From Microbacteriaceae bacterium (GTDB taxonomy: Bacteria; Actinomycetota; Actinomycetes; Actinomycetales; Microbacteriaceae): a stretch of DNA of 55,317 bases. The notes under the pieces are model-generated. The model ran no database searches and was not told the origin of the DNA. It worked only from the letters and a program-made list of their open reading frames with translations. The position numbers and the translations under genes are program-made. Numbering within the stretch: position 1 is the first letter of the stretch; every line of letters begins with the position of its first letter. The stretch covers positions 1 through 55,317 of the forward strand of contig JAKVJE010000003.1 of assembly GCA_022487185.1 (NCBI GenBank). The letters run 5' to 3'. This document shows positions 22,417-32,218 of the stretch, piece by piece.

Positions 22417-23391
22417 TCACCCCTGTGACGAGTCCCCGGAGGCTTCGAGAGCCGTGTGCCGCAGGATGGCCTCTGCGACGGGTTCCGTGGTGATGAGGTG
22501 GGTGAAGGCGCCGGCCCGGAGGGCGCCGAGGGCGGCCGTCGTCTTGTGCCGGGTCTCGATGAGTCCGATCCGGGTGGGGACCTCCAGGAGCCGGGGCAGG
22601 GGGACCCCGAATGTCTTGTCGGTGTCGCCGGTGAGGAAATGGCCGGTTGTGTCGTAGGGCCTGCCGTAGACGAAGCCGGCGATCTGCTCGGGGGGGACCG
22701 GGAAGAGCTGCCAGCGCTGGTCGTTCCACACATCCACGCTGCTCAGTGACTCGAAGGTCCCGATCCCGGTGATGAGGGTGTCCATGTGGTCTGCGACATC
22801 GAGGGTCTGCTTGAGGAAGCGCTCACCGGCCATCAGCGCCCGGGCCTGGTCGTCCAGGATGTATATCGGGCAGTCCAGCGTGAGGTACTCCGCGTCGAAG
22901 CGGGAGGCGGCCTTCTGTACCATCCGGGTGCTGTCGGCCAGGGAGTGGTATTTCCCGTACCGGCCCACAAACTGGGTGAACACCATCTCCGGGCGTGGCT
23001 GGTAGGTGAACTCCCCGAGGACGGCATCCAGGGTGTCGCCCCAGGACACGCCCACGATCCGGGAGTGGTGCAGCAGGAGCTGCGCCTCTCGCGCGGCAAA
23101 GGCGCGGTAGTCGTCTCGGAGGTCTGCCTGACGGGCGAGGGCGGCATCTCCGTAGCGCAGCACGGCGACCCTCCGCAGCCCGAATCGATCCTGCAGGTCC
23201 CGCTCGTATCCGGCATTGCGCTCGAATTGCGCGCGGATGCGAATCTGGACGACCCCTTCGGTGAGGCCCTCTTCCAGATACTTCGAGACCTTGTACCGGC
23301 TGATCGAGTAGCGGCGCGCGATGTCGCCGAGCGCGTCCCGGTTGAGGTAGTAGTCGCGGGCGATGCGCGCGATCAATTCCTCGTCGCTCAC
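22417..23391 (-). CDS. SorC-family transcriptional regulator (CitI-like position)
   Basis: N-terminal HTH (ARDYYLNRDALGDIARRYSISRYKVSKYLEEGLTEGVVQIRI) plus SorC effector domain; divergent to cit operon. Confidence 0.85.
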   Translation of the reverse strand: MSDEELIARIARDYYLNRDALGDIARRYSISRYKVSKYLEEGLTEGVVQIRIRAQFERNAGYERDLQDRFGLRRVAVLRYGDAALARQADLRDDYRAFAAREAQLLLHHSRIVGVSWGDTLDAVLGEFTYQPRPEMVFTQFVGRYGKYHSLADSTRMVQKAASRFDAEYLTLDCPIYILDDQARALMAGERFLKQTLDVADHMDTLITGIGTFESLSSVDVWNDQRWQLFPVPPEQIAGFVYGRPYDTTGHFLTGDTDKTFGVPLPRLLEVPTRIGLIETRHKTTAALGALRAGAFTHLITTEPVAEAILRHTALEASGDSSQG

Positions 23392-23456
23392 GCTGACCGC
23401 CCTTCTGCCGTCTGTTGATGTGGCTCTAACTGTACTCAGCGATGCAGCAACAGGTA

Positions 23457-23530
23457 ATTTCAAAAAAACAGACAAAGATTTGCAATTTTTCAAAACAGAA
23501 GCGTACTGTCGCTTTCAAGATTTGAAAATG
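23457..23530. promoter_or_regulatory. AT-rich candidate operator region of the cit operon
   Basis: TTTCAA-GAT-TTGAAA dyad at 23513-23527 and TTTCAAAA-type repeats starting 23458 and 23488 in a high-GC intergenic region. Confidence 0.5.
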
Positions 23531-23588
23531 AAGCGGAGCTTGCCGACAACGACGTCATCCGCATCCTCTCAGCGGAACAGGAGCCAAT

Positions 23589-24557
23589 ATGCTCGCAACG
23601 ATTTGGACGTCCGTACAGGGCGTCCTGACGATCGTCATCATGATTGCCATCGGATACACGCTGCAGGGCCGCGGCTGGTTCGATGACCGGTTCAGCGGAT
23701 CCCTCTCGAAACTGATCATGCGGATCGCGCTGCCCTGCTCGATCTTCATGTCCATGCTCACCAACTTCACCCTGGGCAAACTCACCTCGCTCTGGGTCGA
23801 GCTCGTCATCGCCGTCGCGGGGATGCTCGTCTCCTACGGGATCGCCATCGTGGCGGTTCGGCTCCTCCGCGTCCCCCGGGGACGGCGCGGGCTGATGATC
23901 ACCGCCATCTGCGGCGGGAATACGGTCTTCATCGGGATGCCGCTGAATGTGGCGTTGTTCGGAAACTCAAGCGTGCCCTACCTGCTCGTGTACTACATCG
24001 TGAACACGGTGCTCATCTGGACGCTCGGGGTGTTCATCATCGCAAAGGACGACCCCACCGTCGCTCACGGCGCGAAGGCCTCCTTCGACTGGCGCCACCT
24101 GATCCCGGTGCCTCTGTACGGATTCATCGTGGCGATCCCGTTCCTTCTCTTCGGATGGCAGCACGTTCTTCCCACCTTCGTCACCACCACTCTTTCGGAC
24201 GTGGGCGGGCTGGTCACCCCGCTGTCTCTGATCTACATCGGCATCATGCTGCGCAGCTTCGGGCTGCGGTCGATGGCCCTGAACACCGACGCGCTCTGGA
24301 CGCTCGTGGGACGGTTCGTGTTCTCGCCGCTGGTCATGTTCGGGGTCGTGGCGGTGGCCACCGGTGTGTTCGGCGCCAGCCTGCCGCATCTCCAGATGGA
24401 GACTCTGATCGTCCAGTCGGCCACCCCTTGCCTTGCGGTGCTGCCGATCCTTGCCAATGAGTACCACGGAGATGTGAAGTACGCGACGAGCGCGGTCACC
24501 CTCACCACCGTGTTCTTCGTCATCGTGGTGCCGGTCATCATGCTGCTCGTCCACTGA
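23589..24557 (+). CDS. AEC-family transporter (auxin efflux carrier / malate permease type)
   Basis: Hydrophobic 322-aa protein, MLATIWTSVQGVLTIVIMIAIGYTLQGRGWFDD...LSKLIMRIALPCSIFMSM. Confidence 0.82.
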   Translation: MLATIWTSVQGVLTIVIMIAIGYTLQGRGWFDDRFSGSLSKLIMRIALPCSIFMSMLTNFTLGKLTSLWVELVIAVAGMLVSYGIAIVAVRLLRVPRGRRGLMITAICGGNTVFIGMPLNVALFGNSSVPYLLVYYIVNTVLIWTLGVFIIAKDDPTVAHGAKASFDWRHLIPVPLYGFIVAIPFLLFGWQHVLPTFVTTTLSDVGGLVTPLSLIYIGIMLRSFGLRSMALNTDALWTLVGRFVFSPLVMFGVVAVATGVFGASLPHLQMETLIVQSATPCLAVLPILANEYHGDVKYATSAVTLTTVFFVIVVPVIMLLVH

Positions 24558-25736
24558 GTGAAAGGTCCCAGAATGGATTCCCGGAAGACCCAAAAAATCC
24601 TCGCAGAGCACGAGGCTCACACCGGAGTGCTCTCGATCGCCGCGGGCCTGCCCGTGCACACCTCCGAGGAGCTTGGGGAGGCATACACGCCAGGTGTCGC
24701 GGAGCTCAGCCTGCGTATCGCCAAGAAGCCGTCTCTCGCCAGGCGATACACGGTGAGCGGCAAGCTCGTCGCGGTGATCACCGACGGCTCCGCCGTGCTG
24801 GGGCTCGGGAACGTCGGGGCTCCGGCCGGTCTGCCCATCGTGGAGGGGAAGGCCCTCCTGTACCGGCAGCTCGCCGGTGTGGATGCGGTTCCACTGGCCG
24901 TCGATCAGGTCTCGGCTGACGAGATGGTCACCATCCTCGCGGGAATCTCCTCCAGTTTCGCGGGAATCCACCTCGAAGACATCGCGGCCCCGAAGTGCTT
25001 CGAGGTGGAAGACAAGTTGCGGCAGCGGGTTGACATTCCTGTCTACCATGATGACCAGGAGGGAACCGCGATCGTCGTGCTCGCGGCCTTGCGAAATGCT
25101 GCGCAGGTGGTTGGGAAGGCTCTGCAAGAGCTCACCGTCGTCGTCAACGGAGTCGGCGCCTCGGGATACGCCACTGCGCGCCTTTTGCACGCGGCCGGCA
25201 TCCGTCGGATCATCCCGGTGGATGTGGCCGGCATCGTCACCCCAGAATCCACGGAGGCGAACCGCTACCAGCGATCTCTCGCCCAGGATCTGGGTTCGCA
25301 CACGCCGGGCCGGCTGGCCGACGCAGTGCGCGGGGCGGATGCCTTCGTCGGTCTTTCCGTCGGAGGGGTGCTCACCGGAGACATGGTGCGATCCATGGCC
25401 CCTCAGCCGATCATCTTTGCGCTCGCAAACCCGGTTCAGGAGATCGCTCCGGCCGAGGCCCTCGAAGCCGGCGCCGCAGTGGTGGCGACCGGTGCATCCA
25501 GCTTCCCCAACCAGGTCAACAACATCCTCGCGTTCCCGGGGCTCTTCAAGGCCCTGCTCAGCACGGGGATCCGGCAGGTGGACACCACACTGCAGCTGGC
25601 CGTCGCAGACGGGCTCGCATCCCTGGTCGCGTCGCCGAGCCCCGAGCGGATCATTCCGGGCGTCTTCGAACCCGGAGTGGTCGATGCCGTCGTGCGCAGT
25701 GTGGAGGACTACGACCGGCGCCGCGAGGCTGCGTGA
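24558..25736 (+). CDS. Short malic enzyme-family protein, possibly oxaloacetate decarboxylase (CitM-like)
   Basis: YTPGVAELSLRIAKKPSLARRYT, VAVITDGSAVLGLGNVGAPAGLPIVEGKALLY, VYHDDQEGTAIVVLAAL. Confidence 0.88.
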   Translation: MKGPRMDSRKTQKILAEHEAHTGVLSIAAGLPVHTSEELGEAYTPGVAELSLRIAKKPSLARRYTVSGKLVAVITDGSAVLGLGNVGAPAGLPIVEGKALLYRQLAGVDAVPLAVDQVSADEMVTILAGISSSFAGIHLEDIAAPKCFEVEDKLRQRVDIPVYHDDQEGTAIVVLAALRNAAQVVGKALQELTVVVNGVGASGYATARLLHAAGIRRIIPVDVAGIVTPESTEANRYQRSLAQDLGSHTPGRLADAVRGADAFVGLSVGGVLTGDMVRSMAPQPIIFALANPVQEIAPAEALEAGAAVVATGASSFPNQVNNILAFPGLFKALLSTGIRQVDTTLQLAVADGLASLVASPSPERIIPGVFEPGVVDAVVRSVEDYDRRREAA

Positions 25737-25798
25737 GTGGCCGGGAAATGAAACGTCAGCATCCAAGTACAGCAGTGAACGGGAGATGAGACAGATCC

Positions 25799-26101
25799 AT
25801 GAAGATTGAGCATTCGGTTCTGGTCGGCACGCTCGAGTCGAGCGACGTCCAGATCACCCTGTCGAACGGTGACGGGGGTGTGGAGGTCACGTTGCAGAGC
25901 GACGTGGCCGCCGAGTACGGAGATCAGATAACCGCGGTCGTTCGCGACGTGCTCGCCGAGTACGGGATCGCGGATGCGGCCGTCCAGGTGGTCGACAAGG
26001 GGGCCCTCGACTGCACGATCCGCGCCCGCATGATCGCCGCCGTCCAGCGGGCCATCGACGCACCGCACGATCCGAAATGGGAGGTCATCGCTCATGACTG
26101 A
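25799..26101 (+). CDS. citD: Citrate lyase acyl carrier protein (gamma subunit)
   Basis: MKIEHSVLVGTLESSDVQITLSNGDGGVEVTLQSDV. Confidence 0.92.
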   Translation: MKIEHSVLVGTLESSDVQITLSNGDGGVEVTLQSDVAAEYGDQITAVVRDVLAEYGIADAAVQVVDKGALDCTIRARMIAAVQRAIDAPHDPKWEVIAHD

Positions 26102-26996
26102 GCAGCAGACTGGCGCACCGGAACGACTGCGCCGCACCATGATGTTCGTCCCGGGCAATAACCCGGGCATGATCAAGGATGCCGGGATCTACGGTGCCGA
26201 CTCGATCATGTTCGACCTCGAGGATTCGGTCTCTCTGCCGCAGAAGGATGCGGCACGCATGCTGGTGTTCGAGGCCCTTCAGAACGTCGATTTCGGTTCG
26301 GCGGAACTGGTCTGCCGGATCAACGATCTGCACTCCGAGTTCGGACGGGCCGATGTCTTCGCCGTCGTCCGGGCCGGTATCGATGTCATCCGCCTGCCGA
26401 AGACGGAGACGGCGCAGGACATCATCGACGTCGAACAGGTCATCGTGGAGGCTGAGGAATACTTCGGAATCCCTCTGGGGAGCACCCGGATGATGGCCGC
26501 CATCGAAAGCGCCCGGGGTGTCCTCAACGCCCCCGAGATCGCGCGCTCTTCCACCCGCCTGATCGGGATCGCCCTGGGCGCCGAGGACTATGTCACCGAC
26601 ATGAAGACCCATCGGTACCCAGACGGGCAGGAACTGTTCTTCGCCCGCAGCATGATTTTGCATGCGGCCCGGGCCGCGGGCATCGCGGCCTTCGACACCG
26701 TCTACTCGGATGTCGAGAACGAAGAGGGCTTCCGGCACGAGGTGGAGCTCATCCATGAGCTCGGCTTCGATGGGAAGTCCTGCATCAACCCGCGGCAGAT
26801 CCCCATCGTGAACGAGATCTACCGTCCCTCCGCCAAGGAGATCACTCATGCCGAGCAGGTGCTGGCGGCGATTGAAGAGGCCCGGGCGAAGGGGTCCGGT
26901 GTGATCTCCCTGCACGGAAAGATGGTCGACAAACCTGTCGTGGCCCGGGCGGAGCGCACCATGCGTCTCGCTGCCGCGGCGAATGCCACGATCTGA
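26094..26996 (+). CDS. citE: Citrate lyase beta subunit (citryl-CoA lyase)
   Basis: [46 protein letters not shown]. Confidence 0.95.
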   Translation: MTEQQTGAPERLRRTMMFVPGNNPGMIKDAGIYGADSIMFDLEDSVSLPQKDAARMLVFEALQNVDFGSAELVCRINDLHSEFGRADVFAVVRAGIDVIRLPKTETAQDIIDVEQVIVEAEEYFGIPLGSTRMMAAIESARGVLNAPEIARSSTRLIGIALGAEDYVTDMKTHRYPDGQELFFARSMILHAARAAGIAAFDTVYSDVENEEGFRHEVELIHELGFDGKSCINPRQIPIVNEIYRPSAKEITHAEQVLAAIEEARAKGSGVISLHGKMVDKPVVARAERTMRLAAAANATI

Positions 26997-27013
26997 ATCA
27001 GGAGCGTACGGAT

Positions 27014-28555
27014 ATGGAAAACGAGATCGGGCACAACATCCCAGACTCCCTGCTGAAGGAGACCGGGCATCGGCCCTTCACCGGCGAAGAGATCGTCGAT
27101 ACCGAGGTGCACTGGACCGGACCGACCGTGCACATCGGGCATAAGCACGGCTCCAAGCTGTGTGCCTCCATCCACGATGCGATCGTGGCCACCGGCCTCC
27201 GGGACGGCATGACCATTTCCTTCCACCACCACTTCCGCGAGGGCGATCATGTCTTCGGCCTGGTGATGCGGGAGATCATGGCCATGGGGATTCAGGACCT
27301 TACCCTCGCCCCCAGCTCCCTGACCAACGTCATGAACGACGTGGTCATCGATGCGGTCCGGGCCGGAACCGTCACCCGCATCACCTCCAGCGGCATGCGG
27401 GGCACCCTCGGGGAGTTCGTCTCGCACGGCGGCATGCGCGAGCCCGTCATCTTCCGCTCGCACGGCGGCCGCGCCCGCGCCATCGAAGAGGGCGACATCC
27501 GCATCGATGTGGCCTTCCTGGGGGTCCCCAGCAGTGATGAGATGGGCAACGCCAATGGCACCCACGGCAAGGCCGTGTTCGGGTCACTCGGCTACGCCCT
27601 GATGGACGCCCGGTACGCAAACCAGGTGGTGCTCCTCACCGACGACCTGGTCGAGTATCCCAACACTCCGGCCAGCATCAACGAGACCGAGGTCGACTAC
27701 GTCGTCACCGTGCCGAGTGTCGGCGACCCGGACAAGATCGGGACCGGGGCGACCCGCTTCACGAAGGACCCGAAGGAGCTCAAGATCGCCCGCATGGTGA
27801 ATGCGGTCATCACCGGCTCCGAGCAGTTCCACGACGGGTTCTCGTTCCAGACCGGGTCCGGCGGGGCCGCGCTCGCGGTGAACCGCTACCTGGCGCAGTC
27901 GATGCGGGATGCCGGGATCACGGCCTCCTTCGCCCTCGGCGGCATCACCACCCCCACCGTGCAGCTGCTCAATGAGGGACTCGTGCACCGGATCCTCGAC
28001 GTGCAGGACTTCGACAAGGGATCGGCCTCGAGCATGGCCGCCGAGGAGGGGCAGCAAGAGATCGACGCGTCCTGGTATGCCGATCCCCACAACCGCGGTG
28101 CGGTCGTCACGAACCTCGACGTCGCCGTGCTCTCGGCCCTTGAGATCGACACCTCCTTCAATGTGAACGTGATGACCGGCTCGAACGGGGTCATCCGCGG
28201 CGCCATCGGCGGTCACCAGGACGCGGCCACGGCCAGGCTGACCATCATCTCGGCCCCCCTTGTCCGGGGCCGGATCGCGACGGTCACCAGTGCGGTCGAT
28301 ACCCTTGTCACCCCCGGATCGAGTGTGGATGTGCTCGTCACCGAGGTGGGTGTCGCCGTCAACCCGGCCCGCCCGGAGCTGCGGGAGCGTCTCACCGGGG
28401 TGGCCGGACTGCCACTCACCGACATTGCGACGCTGCGTGACCGCGCGCTCTCGATCGTGGGGATCCCGGCGCCGATCCAGCACGGGGAGCGAACCGTCGC
28501 CCTCGTGGAGTACCGGGACGGCACGCTCCTGGACGTCATCCACGACGTCGCATGA
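27014..28555 (+). CDS. citF: Citrate lyase alpha subunit (citrate CoA-transferase)
   Basis: [66 protein letters not shown]. Confidence 0.95.
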   Translation: MENEIGHNIPDSLLKETGHRPFTGEEIVDTEVHWTGPTVHIGHKHGSKLCASIHDAIVATGLRDGMTISFHHHFREGDHVFGLVMREIMAMGIQDLTLAPSSLTNVMNDVVIDAVRAGTVTRITSSGMRGTLGEFVSHGGMREPVIFRSHGGRARAIEEGDIRIDVAFLGVPSSDEMGNANGTHGKAVFGSLGYALMDARYANQVVLLTDDLVEYPNTPASINETEVDYVVTVPSVGDPDKIGTGATRFTKDPKELKIARMVNAVITGSEQFHDGFSFQTGSGGAALAVNRYLAQSMRDAGITASFALGGITTPTVQLLNEGLVHRILDVQDFDKGSASSMAAEEGQQEIDASWYADPHNRGAVVTNLDVAVLSALEIDTSFNVNVMTGSNGVIRGAIGGHQDAATARLTIISAPLVRGRIATVTSAVDTLVTPGSSVDVLVTEVGVAVNPARPELRERLTGVAGLPLTDIATLRDRALSIVGIPAPIQHGERTVALVEYRDGTLLDVIHDVA

Positions 28556-29157
28556 TGTCGAGCGGGGCGGATGGGGGAGCGGGCGTTGCCTGCTCCCCTC
28601 CGCTCCGCACGCTCACCGGAGACTCGGTGACCGTGGCCGACGTGGCCGGGAGGCGTGAGCTGCGCGCCCGCATCCAGGACCGCCTCTGCCGCACCCGCCC
28701 GGGCACGACCATCGTCGCGGCCAAGCTGAACATTCCCGGGCCGGTCAAGGATGGTCCCTTGGCCCGGGCTGCACTGGGCCGGCTCTGCGAACAACTCGAG
28801 CGGGACCTGCGCGCGGCCGGAGGAGAAGCCCGGCCCGTGGCCGAGCTCTCCGGCCCGGCCGGACCCGAGCAGTTCTGGGCCGCGTCGGCCCCCGCCGCCA
28901 CGGTCAAGGGGGCACTGATCGCCCTCGAGGAATCCGCTCCGGGCGGCCGCCTGCTCGACGCCGATGTCTGGTGCTCCGCGGAGGCGGGCACCGCCCCCCG
29001 TGCGCTCTCGCGCAGCGATCTGGGGCTCGGCCCGAGGACCTGCTTTGTGTGCGGGCTGCCCGCCCGGGGGTGCGCCCGCAGCCGCCGGCATCCGCTTCCC
29101 GTCCTGGTGGATGCGGTCGTGCGCATGCTGCTCGACGCGACAGGCCGGTGCGGATGA
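28552..29157 (+). CDS. citX: Apo-citrate lyase phosphoribosyl-dephospho-CoA transferase
   Basis: [10 protein letters not shown]...[30 protein letters not shown]; overlaps citF by ATGA. Confidence 0.87.
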   Translation: MMSSGADGGAGVACSPPLRTLTGDSVTVADVAGRRELRARIQDRLCRTRPGTTIVAAKLNIPGPVKDGPLARAALGRLCEQLERDLRAAGGEARPVAELSGPAGPEQFWAASAPAATVKGALIALEESAPGGRLLDADVWCSAEAGTAPRALSRSDLGLGPRTCFVCGLPARGCARSRRHPLPVLVDAVVRMLLDATGRCG

Positions 29158-30074
29158 TCTCCCCGGATCACCTGGCCCGGGTCGCCCAGGGCGCCCTTCT
29201 CGGAGAGGTCGAGCTCTGGCCTAAGCCCGGGCTGGTGGACCCTCTGGGGCATTCCACGCACCCCGACATGGCCCTGCGCACCTTCTTGGAGAGTGCGGTG
29301 GCCCTGGGCCCCTGGATGGCCGGGTTCGTCCGCATCGGCCGCGACTGGGATGGCCCGGCCTCGGGTCTGCTCCCATCGCTGCGGCGGCTCGGGATCTCGG
29401 CTGAGGGGGCCATGCTCGCCGCAACCGGGGGCGTCAACACGCATCGAGGGGCCATTTTCCTGTTCGGGCTGACGCTCGGGGCCCTCGGATGGCTGTCGCG
29501 CGAGGGGCAACCTCCGACTGGGCCCGGGCTCCGGGCCACCACCCGCGCAATCGCCTCCGGTCTCGTCGAGCGGGACCTGCGGGAGCGGGGCCAGGGCGGA
29601 GCCGCTGACTCCCATGGCGGCGCGGCCTGGCGCATCCACGGTCTCGACGGGGTGCGGGGTGAGGCCGAGCGGGGGTTTCCGGAGGTCTGGACGCAGGCGA
29701 TGCCGTACCTTCGTGCGGTGCGCCGGTCCGAGGTCTCTCCTCGGGCGGGGCGTCTCGATGCCCTGCTCGCCCTCCTCTCTGTGACCGATGACACCACCAC
29801 GGTGCATCGAGGCGGGATGCTCGCGCTCCGCGGTGTCCAGCAGCGGGCCAGGAAGGCTCTGGAGCTGGGCGGCGCGGGGAGCGCGCCCGGGCGCGCAGCT
29901 CTTCGGGAGCTCTGCTCCTGGGCGTCCGCCCGTCGGTTGAGCTCCGGAGGCTGTGCCGATTTGCTCGCCCTGGCCCTCTTCCTGGAGCAGCTGGAGACGG
30001 AGGGCGTGCTCCGTGCCCGGATGGTGCTGCCCGCAGCGCAGCACAGACACCATTTGCTCACAAAATGTGAGTAG
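29154..30074 (+). CDS. citG: Triphosphoribosyl-dephospho-CoA synthase
   Basis: LLGEVELWPKPGLVDPLGHSTHPDM, GGVNTHRGAIFLFGLTLGALGW. Confidence 0.92.
   Translation: MISPDHLARVAQGALLGEVELWPKPGLVDPLGHSTHPDMALRTFLESAVALGPWMAGFVRIGRDWDGPASGLLPSLRRLGISAEGAMLAATGGVNTHRGAIFLFGLTLGALGWLSREGQPPTGPGLRATTRAIASGLVERDLRERGQGGAADSHGGAAWRIHGLDGVRGEAERGFPEVWTQAMPYLRAVRRSEVSPRAGRLDALLALLSVTDDTTTVHRGGMLALRGVQQRARKALELGGAGSAPGRAALRELCSWASARRLSSGGCADLLALALFLEQLETEGVLRARMVLPAAQHRHHLLTKCE
30057..30071. promoter_or_regulatory. Candidate HxlR-family operator CTCAC-AAAAT-GTGAG
   Basis: Perfect 5-bp inverted repeat at the 3' end of citG, upstream of the HxlR regulator. Confidence 0.55.
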
Positions 30075-30089
30075 TGCTAGGGTGCGGGC

Positions 30090-30500
30090 ATGACCGAAAC
30101 GACTCCTGCCCTGTCCGGCACCAAGGCGAAGGGCCCCGCCGCCCGCGACCTGCTCTGCCCCTCCTTCCTCGCTGCGATGGGGGTGCTCGGCAAACGCTGG
30201 AACGCCCTCGTCATCCAGGCGATCGGGCGGGGCGCATCCCGCTTCGTCGACGTCCGGGACGCCGTCGAGGGCATCTCTGACGCGGTCCTGGCCCGGCGAC
30301 TGGGCGAGCTGCGCGAATGGGATCTGGTCGAGCGGTGTTTCGCCGACCGCGGCCAGGGGGTCGAGGCGGGCTATGCCCACTATCGCCTCACCGACCGGGG
30401 ACAGGCACTCCTGCCCGCCCTCGACCAGCTGACCGACTGGGCCGAACGGTGGATGCCGGTGTGCCCGCAGGCCCCGGCGGGGAAGGACGGCCGCGCATGA
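30090..30500 (+). CDS. HxlR-family winged-helix regulator
   Basis: LCPSFLAAMGVLGKRWNALVIQAIGRGASRFVDVRDAVEGISDAVLARRLGELREWDLVER. Confidence 0.88.
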   Translation: MTETTPALSGTKAKGPAARDLLCPSFLAAMGVLGKRWNALVIQAIGRGASRFVDVRDAVEGISDAVLARRLGELREWDLVERCFADRGQGVEAGYAHYRLTDRGQALLPALDQLTDWAERWMPVCPQAPAGKDGRA

Positions 30501-31621
30501 GCTTCGAAATCGGCATCTACCACTTCGGGGAGCTCACCGCCGACCCGGTCACCGGCCATCGCAGCACCCCCGCACAGCGCATGCGCGAGCTCATCGAGCA
30601 GGCCGCCGTCGCCGACCAGGCCGGACTGAGTGTCTTCGGTCTGGGCGAGCATCACCGTGGAGACTTCGCGGTCTCGGCGCCCGAGGTGCTACTCGGGGCG
30701 ATGGCGGAGCGCACCGAGCACATCCATCTGAGCCCGGCCGTGATCGTGCTGAGCTCCGACGACCCCGTGCGGGTCTTCGAGCGCATCAGCGTGCTCGACA
30801 ACCTCTCCGGAGGTCGCGCCGAACTCATCGTCGGCCGCGGCTCCTATACCGAGTCGTTCCCGCTCTTCGGGTACAACCTGGCCGACTACGACGGCCTCTT
30901 CGAGTCCAAGCTGGATCTGCTCGACCGCATCCAGCGGGAGAACCCGGTGACCTGGTCGGGGCCCTTCCGTGCCCCCCTGAAGGCCGCCGATATCGCCCCG
31001 AGACCGGTGGATGGCCGGACCATTCCCACTTGGGTCGCGGTCGGTGGCACCCCCGCCTCTGCGGTGCGGGCCGCCCGGCAGGGCCTCCCGATGGCACTCG
31101 GCATCCTGGGCGGCCGCCTCGACGGGTTCGCCCCGTTTGTCGACCTCTACCGACGCGCCTGGGCCGCCGAGGGGCGTGACCCGGCGCAGGCGCGGGTCAG
31201 CGTGAACGGACCCGGCTTCGTGGCGGACACCAGCCAGCGTGCGATCAGCGTGTCGCATCCGTATTTCGCGGCCGGGATGATGGAGAACTTCCACCAGCGC
31301 GGTGAGGGCTACGCGGTACCGGAGCAGGTGTACAGGGCAATGGCCTCTGATGAGGGGGCCCTGTTCGTGGGCAGTCCGGCGCAGATCGTCGATAAGATCC
31401 TGGCCCAGCACGAGGCCTACAGGCACGAGCGCTACATCATGCAGATCGGGTACGGCAACGTGCCCCAGCGCGAGACGCTGCACGCTATCGAACTACTGGG
31501 GACCGAGGTGCTGCCGCAGGTCCGCGCCGCGCTCGGTGCAGGGGCAAACCCGGATGCCGCGTCCTCGGGATCCCCGCTTCCCGGGGTAGGCGTGTCCGAT
31601 GCCGAGGAGGTTCGGTCATGA
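30497..31621 (+). CDS. LLM-class (luciferase-like) flavin-dependent oxidoreductase
   Basis: MSFEIGIYHFGELTADP...LGEHHRGDFAVSAPEVLLGAMAERTEHIHLSPAVIVLSSDDPVRVFE. Confidence 0.92.
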   Translation: MSFEIGIYHFGELTADPVTGHRSTPAQRMRELIEQAAVADQAGLSVFGLGEHHRGDFAVSAPEVLLGAMAERTEHIHLSPAVIVLSSDDPVRVFERISVLDNLSGGRAELIVGRGSYTESFPLFGYNLADYDGLFESKLDLLDRIQRENPVTWSGPFRAPLKAADIAPRPVDGRTIPTWVAVGGTPASAVRAARQGLPMALGILGGRLDGFAPFVDLYRRAWAAEGRDPAQARVSVNGPGFVADTSQRAISVSHPYFAAGMMENFHQRGEGYAVPEQVYRAMASDEGALFVGSPAQIVDKILAQHEAYRHERYIMQIGYGNVPQRETLHAIELLGTEVLPQVRAALGAGANPDAASSGSPLPGVGVSDAEEVRS

Positions 31622-32214
31622 CGCGCCCGCTCCGGGTGGTTGGCCTGAATGGGTCCTATGGGCACCCGAGTAAGACCGCATCCCTGGTGGACGCCATCAT
31701 CGCCGAGCAGGGGCGGCGCATGCCGATCGAGTCCCGCCGGTTCGATGTCGCCTTTCTCGGGGCGGGGCTCTCGACAGCGCTCGACCGGGCCGAGGTGGAT
31801 GCTCAGGCCGAGGAGGCCCTTCGCGCCGTGGAGGGGGCCGACCTGGTGATCGCCGCCTCTCCGGTCTACCGGGGGTCGTACTCGGGGCTGTTCAAGCACT
31901 TCGTGGATCTGCTCGATCAGTACGCCCTGGCCGATACCCCGGTGATCCTGGCCGCTACCGGAGGGTCTGAGCGACACCAGCTGATGCTCGACCATGAGCT
32001 GCGCCCGCTGTTTGCATTCCTTCAGGCGCATATATCTCCCTGCGGGGTCTACGCTAGCGACGGGGATTTCGCCGGCGGGGAGTTACTGAATCCTCAGGTG
32101 CAGGCCCGCATCGAGCTTGCGGTTCGGGATCTGCGGCCCCTCCTGCAGTCCCGGCTGATGGATGACGCGCGCATCGCGGCCGAACGGCAGGTGGTGTCCG
32201 ACCCGGTACGATGA
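31618..32214 (+). CDS. NAD(P)H-dependent FMN reductase
   Basis: VVGLNGSYGHPSKTASLVDAI, ADLVIAASPVYRGSYSGLFKHFVDLLD. Confidence 0.9.
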   Translation: MTRPLRVVGLNGSYGHPSKTASLVDAIIAEQGRRMPIESRRFDVAFLGAGLSTALDRAEVDAQAEEALRAVEGADLVIAASPVYRGSYSGLFKHFVDLLDQYALADTPVILAATGGSERHQLMLDHELRPLFAFLQAHISPCGVYASDGDFAGGELLNPQVQARIELAVRDLRPLLQSRLMDDARIAAERQVVSDPVR

Positions 32215-32218
32215 GGCC

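Noticed and set aside
23967-25766. 599-aa minus-strand ORF opposite permease/malic enzyme
   Set aside because: Shadow ORF; no recognisable domain, sense strand is coding.
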